NCBI GenBank assembly: GCA_001067655.1 | Contig: JUNU01000366.1 | Span: 1 to 14,022, forward strand | Reading direction: 5' to 3' | DNA from: Neisseria lactamica | Lineage (GTDB): Bacteria > Pseudomonadota > Gammaproteobacteria > Burkholderiales > Neisseriaceae | Length of the DNA: 14,022 bases | Shown here: in pieces, positions 13,336 to 14,022 of the stretch | Layout of the letters: every line of letters starts with the position of its first letter | Numbering within the stretch: the stretch's first letter is position 1 | Program-made: the position numbers and the translations under genes | Notes under the pieces: model-generated | The model's database searches: none | Told to the model about the DNA's origin: nothing | The model's input: only the letters and a program-made list of their open reading frames with translations

Positions 13336-13938
13336 CTATTTACACTGCCCCACTGCCGCCGGATAAACCGATACCTGCGTCTGCGTCAGGGCAAACAGGT
13401 TTTCAAGCTGCGTTTGCGCTTGGCGGTTGGCGTGATCCAAAATCTGGGCTTTACACGCGCTGGCGAGGACTTGTTTTTTGGCTTCGTCCTGCACGGTTTT
13501 GAACACTGCCTTATCCACGGGCAAAAGGTTGAACGAGCCGGTTTGGATGTCGTACACCTCGATATTTTCCAAATCGACGCTCAGGATTTCTACGGGTGGC
13601 AGGCTGATGAGGACTTTTCCGTCCACGATATTGACGTTGTCGGCGTGAAGCTTGTCCAAATCCAAGCCCGCCAACACTTTGCCGCGCACGATAAACAGAC
13701 CGCTTTGCGAGTCCTGCCACAATCTGCGCCAGTCGCCTTTTTTCTCGGTGCGGATGATGGTATCGATGTAAAAAGCCGTGCTTTCCAAGCGGTTCATCTG
13801 CTTAATCTGCATCAAAACGCCTTCGCGCGAAATCGCTTCATGGGCGTTGTCGTTGCGGTGCTGGGCATAAAACCAGCCGCCCGCCGCTGCGACTGCGCAA
13901 AAAACAGATATTAAAATCAATCGGTAAACCATTTTCAT
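13336..13938 (-). CDS. DUF4230 domain-containing membrane-anchored protein
   Basis: The function is unknown. The 200-residue protein has one N-terminal hydrophobic segment (about 4-24, without an obvious signal-peptidase cut), then a domain predicted to lie outside the cytoplasm. The domain shows the DUF4230 pattern: TAFYIDTIIRTE (about 54-65), GLFIVRGKVLAGLDLDKL followed by a short turn and DGKVLISLPPVEILSVDLENIEVYD. This is a repeating beta-rich core ending in a helical region of alternating K, Q and A residues. Cysteines near residues 162 and 199 could form a disulfide. ATG 13938 has a weak purine-rich site (AAGGG) ten bases upstream; ATG 13932 is an alternative and changes nothing in the anchor. 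It is expressed towards the left, convergent with the preceding gene. A Correia element just upstream may provide its promoter. Confidence 0.82.
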   Translation of the reverse strand: MKMVYRLILISVFCAVAAAGGWFYAQHRNDNAHEAISREGVLMQIKQMNRLESTAFYIDTIIRTEKKGDWRRLWQDSQSGLFIVRGKVLAGLDLDKLHADNVNIVDGKVLISLPPVEILSVDLENIEVYDIQTGSFNLLPVDKAVFKTVQDEAKKQVLASACKAQILDHANRQAQTQLENLFALTQTQVSVYPAAVGQCK

Positions 13939-13967
13939 CAGGTTAGACCCTTTTCGGTTGCGTTAAA

Positions 13968-13973
13968 CTTATA
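13968..13973 (-). promoter_or_regulatory. Possible -10 box formed at a Correia element junction
   Basis: On the minus strand, the TATA at the tip of the Correia terminal repeat plus the next two chromosomal bases gives TATAAG (5 of 6 to TATAAT). It lies 29 bases before ATG 13938. Outward promoters made in this way are known for Correia elements. The -35 at 17 bp (GTATCA, 13991-13996) is only 3 of 6. Confidence 0.4.
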
Positions 13974-14022
13974 GTGGATTAAAATTGCAATGATACGGCG
14001 TTGCCAACGCCCTTATGTACTA
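13970..14022 (+). repeat. Correia repeat element end (CREE, partial)
   Basis: TATAGTGGATTAA (13970-13982) is an exact Correia terminal repeat, followed 11 bases later by TACGGCGTTGCC at the same offset as in the copy at 1-53. The sequence between and after diverges from that copy. The element continues beyond the right edge of the window. Confidence 0.8.

Noticed and set aside
13300..13914. Plus-strand frame of 204 codons
   Set aside because: It is antisense to the DUF4230 gene, which has a clear membrane anchor and family pattern.

Overview
The window looks like chromosomal DNA from a commensal Neisseria. It is dense in 12-mer DNA uptake sequences (DUS), most of them AGGTCGTCTGAA, a dialect I recall from the N. 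mucosa/N. sicca group rather than from meningococcus or gonococcus (ATGCCGTCTGAA). It also carries Correia-element ends (TATAGTGGATTAA) at both edges and dRS3-bounded intergenic repeats (ATTCCC-N8-GGGAAT). The core proteins match beta/gammaproteobacterial families closely. Species was not tested by any search.

Layout, left to right. A Correia end and two hairpins (1-180) precede acnB (minus, 200-2782), whose leader holds two stacked perfect palindromes. A 15-bp DUS hairpin separates it from clpX (minus, 3022-4290). A 320-bp divergent region with a good clpX promoter leads to pbpG (plus, 4611-5552, a periplasmic penicillin-binding endopeptidase/carboxypeptidase), followed by a LoiP/YggG-type M48 lipoprotein protease (plus, 5671-6435) and purL (plus, 6695-10615). 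These are housekeeping genes for the TCA cycle, cytoplasmic proteolysis, cell-wall turnover, envelope quality control and purine synthesis, each apparently its own transcription unit.

The accessory part is 10616-13335. An AT-rich HNH-endonuclease gene (10920-11738) lies between two copies of a composite repeat of about 197 bp (10648-10844 and 11764-11961). Each copy is a nested DUS hairpin, a short conserved linker and a 107-bp dRS3-bounded element, and the core of that last element is inverted between the copies. This resembles a 'minimal mobile element', a small gene cassette exchanged by transformation and flanking homology. Next comes a 365-residue protein of unknown function (12095-13192), tentatively DUF4238-like, whose DUS are of other dialects. 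A third hairpin of the same family separates it from a convergent membrane-anchored DUF4230 protein (minus, 13336-13938). A second Correia end begins 32 bp upstream of that gene's start and may supply its -10 box.

The most interesting signals are the repeat-bracketed HNH cassette, the nested DUS-hairpin repeat family, and the double palindrome (Fur-like plus GntR/FadR-like) in the acnB leader. No tRNA, rRNA, CRISPR array, complete insertion sequence or replication origin was seen.
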